This document shows positions 62,334 through 64,000 of a DNA stretch of 64,000 nt, piece after piece. The position numbers and the translations under genes are program-made. The DNA comes from Roseburia sp. 831b (GTDB taxonomy: Bacteria > Bacillota > Clostridia > Lachnospirales > Lachnospiraceae). Numbering within the stretch: position 1 is the stretch's first letter; each line of letters starts with the position of its first letter. The DNA lies in contig NZ_CP135162.1 in NCBI RefSeq assembly GCF_001940165.2, positions 3,061,829 through 3,125,828 of the forward strand. The letters run 5' to 3'. The notes beneath the pieces are model-generated. The model saw only the letters and a list, made by a program, of their open reading frames with translations, ran no database searches and was not told the origin of the DNA.

Positions 62334-63137
62334 TCACTTTGTTCCTGCCTGCTCAATCATCTTCTTCGCAAACTGCTGGAACATTTCAACAGTTTCTTTA
62401 TCCATCGGTGTAAGCTGTCCGATCTGTCCAGCTATCATCGCCGTTACATCGTCAATGGAAAGTGGTTTTTGTTTCTGTTCCGCCAGTGCGTCCCGCATGG
62501 CTTGGAACATAGCGGCGGTCACAGCTTCTCCCGGCTGTTCCCCGTTGTCAATGTCTTTCTTAATGTCCCGCAGGATAGCCAGGAACACATTTTTGATTTT
62601 TTCAATCTCCGCTTCATGTTCCCCTATCTTTTGGGCGTTCAAAAGCTGTAAATCCTGCTTCGCTTCTGCCCGGTGTTCCGGGTGTTCTTTCATCAGGTCG
62701 GACAGGGAAGCCGTTGCCATCTCGATAAGCTGGTTTCTTGCTGTTATGCCCTTTGCCGCCGTATCCTGAAAATAAATCCGTATCAAATCTATCAGCTTAG
62801 GAAAATTCCTGTGTTCCAACAGGCGGTTGAGGATTTGCACATCAACAGCACCCGTCACAAGCCCCCTCACGGCTCCCTCGGACAAGCCTAATTCAGAAAT
62901 ATCGTAGCTTTTACGAACGCTCACGGTAGACAAGCCCAGTATGTAGTCTGTCGATACCTTAAATTCCTTTGCCACACCTATGAGAATATCACTGCTGACC
63001 GTTCTTGTTTCGCCGCTGACAATGCGGCTCAACTGGGAAGCGGAAACGCCTATCTTCTCCGCAAGTTCCTTTTGTGTGATGTGGTTCCCGTTGCATAAAT
63101 CGGAAATCCGCTGTCCGGGCGTTCCGGGTAAAGCCAT
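62334..63137 (-). CDS. XRE-family regulator of the mobile element
   Basis: The 267-residue protein has an N-terminal helix-turn-helix (GQRISDLCNGNHITQKELAEKIGVSASQLSRIVSGET, residues 9-45) and a long helical C-terminal part that is hydrophilic and rich in Glu/Lys (about 110-265). Such regulators are regular residents of gut conjugative elements. The start at 63137 follows GGAGGAGG; the longer start at 63158 lies upstream of that site. It heads the minus-strand row XRE, P-loop kinase, aadE. Its promoter carries repeats (TGCAATT) suited to autoregulation. Confidence 0.85.
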   Translation of the reverse strand: MALPGTPGQRISDLCNGNHITQKELAEKIGVSASQLSRIVSGETRTVSSDILIGVAKEFKVSTDYILGLSTVSVRKSYDISELGLSEGAVRGLVTGAVDVQILNRLLEHRNFPKLIDLIRIYFQDTAAKGITARNQLIEMATASLSDLMKEHPEHRAEAKQDLQLLNAQKIGEHEAEIEKIKNVFLAILRDIKKDIDNGEQPGEAVTAAMFQAMRDALAEQKQKPLSIDDVTAMIAGQIGQLTPMDKETVEMFQQFAKKMIEQAGTK

Positions 63138-63164
63138 AGATACGCACCTCCTCCGCATACTTCC

Positions 63165-63252
63165 ATTATACAGAATGATTGCAAAAATGCAATTTCCAAA
63201 GTGTAAACTTCATCAAAATGCAATTCTCGCAATATTCCGGGAATTGCATTTT
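63165..63252. promoter_or_regulatory. divergent promoter/operator region with TGCAATT repeats
   Basis: On the minus strand TTGCAT (63192-63187), 16-bp spacer and TATAAT (63170-63165) drive the XRE gene. AATGCAATT occurs at 63186-63194, and AAAATGCAATTC (63215-63226) faces its complement GAATTGCATTTT (63241-63252). The first site overlaps the -35 box, consistent with repression. Confidence 0.7.
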
Positions 63253-63356
63253 TTTCGTGTAGACTTAGGGTAGTTCATCGATGGACGGCACCTTGAAAAC
63301 AGAATGACCGTCCGAAAAGGAATACCCCGGCTGGGGAAGCACCGCAAGGAGTCGGA

Positions 63357-63379
63357 CTTCGGGACAAAATGTCCCGAAG
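63357..63379. repeat. inverted repeat CTTCGGGACA-aaa-TGTCCCGAAG
   Basis: A 10-bp perfect stem. Its right arm plus three bases (TGTCCCGAAGTTG) recurs at 60588-60600 inside the same element, so it is an element-borne motif. The gap 63253-63475 has a smaller CCCCGGCTGGGG palindrome and nothing else clear. Confidence 0.7.
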
Positions 63380-63475
63380 TTGCGAGGAGCGTGCCAACGC
63401 CGGAACACGCCGCAGGAATGGGGCAGGAAACCTTTTCGGGGAGAACGGCAACGGAAAGCAAAATGGAGGGAACGC

Positions 63476-63889
63476 ATGAGAGATAACCCCTATAAAGACT
63501 TGCCGCCGCTGGAACGCAGGCCGGACGGTTCCCTTTACCGCATGACCCCGGCGCAGAGAAAACAGGCGGCCAGCCTGATACGCCGGGAGTGCTGTTGCTG
63601 TGAGGACGGCAACTGCATTGTCCTTGACGATGGGGACACCTGCACCTGTCCGCAGACGATTTCTTTCTCGGTCTGCTGTAAGTGGTTCCGCTGGGCGGTC
63701 TTGCCGCTGGACGGGACGCTGGAAGCGGAGATTTTCCGGGATAAGGACTTGAAACGCTGTGAGGTCTGCGGCGGTGTGTTCGTCCCCAAATCCAACCGGG
63801 CAAAATACTGCCCCGGCTGTGCCGCCAGAGTTCACAGGCGGCAGAAAACAGAAAGTGAACGGAAAAGGAGGTCTGCTGTGGACAGTTAG
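63476..63889 (+). CDS. cysteine-rich VLP-domain protein
   Basis: The 137-residue protein is of the cysteine-rich VLP family found in integrative elements of gut Firmicutes. The cysteine cluster CCCCEDGNC and CTCP, the CCKWFRWAVLPLDGTLEAEI block (with the VLP motif) and a C-terminal zinc ribbon CEVCGGVF...KYCPGC define it. Function is unknown; nucleic acid binding is likely from the two clusters. ATG 63476 is chosen because GGAGGG lies 6 bases before it. It is very GC-rich. Confidence 0.85.
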   Translation: MRDNPYKDLPPLERRPDGSLYRMTPAQRKQAASLIRRECCCCEDGNCIVLDDGDTCTCPQTISFSVCCKWFRWAVLPLDGTLEAEIFRDKDLKRCEVCGGVFVPKSNRAKYCPGCAARVHRRQKTESERKRRSAVDS

Positions 63890-63899
63890 GAGCGAAAAA

Positions 63900-63940
63900 A
63901 GCCTTGATTTATCAGGCTTCGCAAGCCCCAAACCGGGGCT
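63900..63940 (-). terminator. hairpins after the VLP gene; minus-strand terminator
   Basis: On the minus strand the hairpin AGCCTGA with TCAAGGCT is followed by TTTTTTCG (63919 down to 63893), a terminator for a gene entering from the right. AGCCCC-aaacc-GGGGCT at 63924-63940 is a further stem. Confidence 0.55.
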
Positions 63941-64000
63941 GGTGGTATAAAGTATCGCCCGCCCCGGAAAACGGGCTTCTAACCGTCCACAAAACGCACT

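Larger units (their letters stand above)
60462..64000. mobile_element. left part of an integrative element carrying ANT(6) resistance
   Basis: From about 60450 to the window end the gene content is that of an integrative/conjugative element: aminoglycoside adenylyltransferase, P-loop kinase, XRE regulator and cysteine-rich VLP protein. The first 350 bases (60462-60816) are non-coding on both strands as far as I can judge, GC-rich, with TGTCCCGAAGTTG at 60588-60600. No recombinase is in view. The boundary is inferred from the truncated XRE gene. Confidence 0.7.

Overview
The window looks like the chromosome of a low-GC Gram-positive gut anaerobe, most probably a Lachnospiraceae member (Clostridia, near Roseburia/Agathobacter). 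The evidence is a complete S10-spc-alpha ribosomal operon in clostridial order, including zinc-type S14, a KOW-domain protein between map and infA, S4 inside the alpha operon, and an L17 with a large insertion. The genus assignment is inference; the ribosomal gene calls are secure.

Left accessory region (1-8.9 kb). The window opens in the end of an integrative mobilizable element: a 5'-truncated MobV-type relaxase, an XRE regulator, then a rhomboid, a GNAT acetyltransferase and a CPBP protease. Each of the last four genes is followed by a related small hairpin beginning with TTTCAG, giving the row a gene-cassette look. The element ends against the last 17 codons of tuf (EF-Tu) and the tuf terminator, so tuf is a candidate integration site. 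An intact IS66-family element (2818 bp, 16-bp terminal repeats, 8-bp target duplication) follows. After it come an array of ACTGTTT/AAACAGT inverted repeats and a PD-(D/E)XK-like gene broken by a lost start codon and an in-frame stop.

Metabolic and regulatory region (9.2-28.8 kb). It holds an alpha/beta hydrolase; a YhfC protease plus phosphoesterase pair behind a MerR-type 19-bp-spacer promoter; a T-box-controlled CstA transporter; a 1084-residue hybrid histidine kinase; a PHP phosphatase; a GlgX-like debranching enzyme; an SDR reductase; tRNA-Pro(CGG); pyrF; TraX; a DUF606 transporter; a Crp-family regulator followed by thiE; a GNAT; CorA; and an rRNA-type methyltransferase. pyrF and the Crp-family gene share an 11-bp motif at their promoters.

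Translation superoperon (29.0-46.7 kb). A strong promoter and a long leader precede rpsJ. The row runs S10, L3, L4, L23, L2, S19, L22, S3, L16, L29, S17, L14, L24, L5, S14, S8, L6, L18, S5, L30, L15, SecY, Adk, Map, KOW protein, IF1, L36, S13, S11, S4, RpoA, L17. A second promoter lies before rpmJ. Several intercistronic gaps are unusually long and hairpin-rich (before L3, S19, L6, S5, S13, RpoA and L17), suggesting RNA-level control.

Right region (46.8-64 kb). It holds a sortase-anchored surface protein with two similar halves, an OmpR-type two-component system, mutS2, an HtrA-like protein that has lost its catalytic triad, a YhaM-type exoribonuclease, RlmD, two GNAT genes (one a tandem fusion) and a phospholipase-C-like protein. 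From about 60.46 kb a second mobile element begins inside a truncated XRE gene. It carries an aminoglycoside 6-adenylyltransferase (ANT(6)), a P-loop kinase, a conjugative-element-type XRE regulator and a cysteine-rich VLP protein, and continues past the window. Its right part is visibly more GC-rich than the chromosome.
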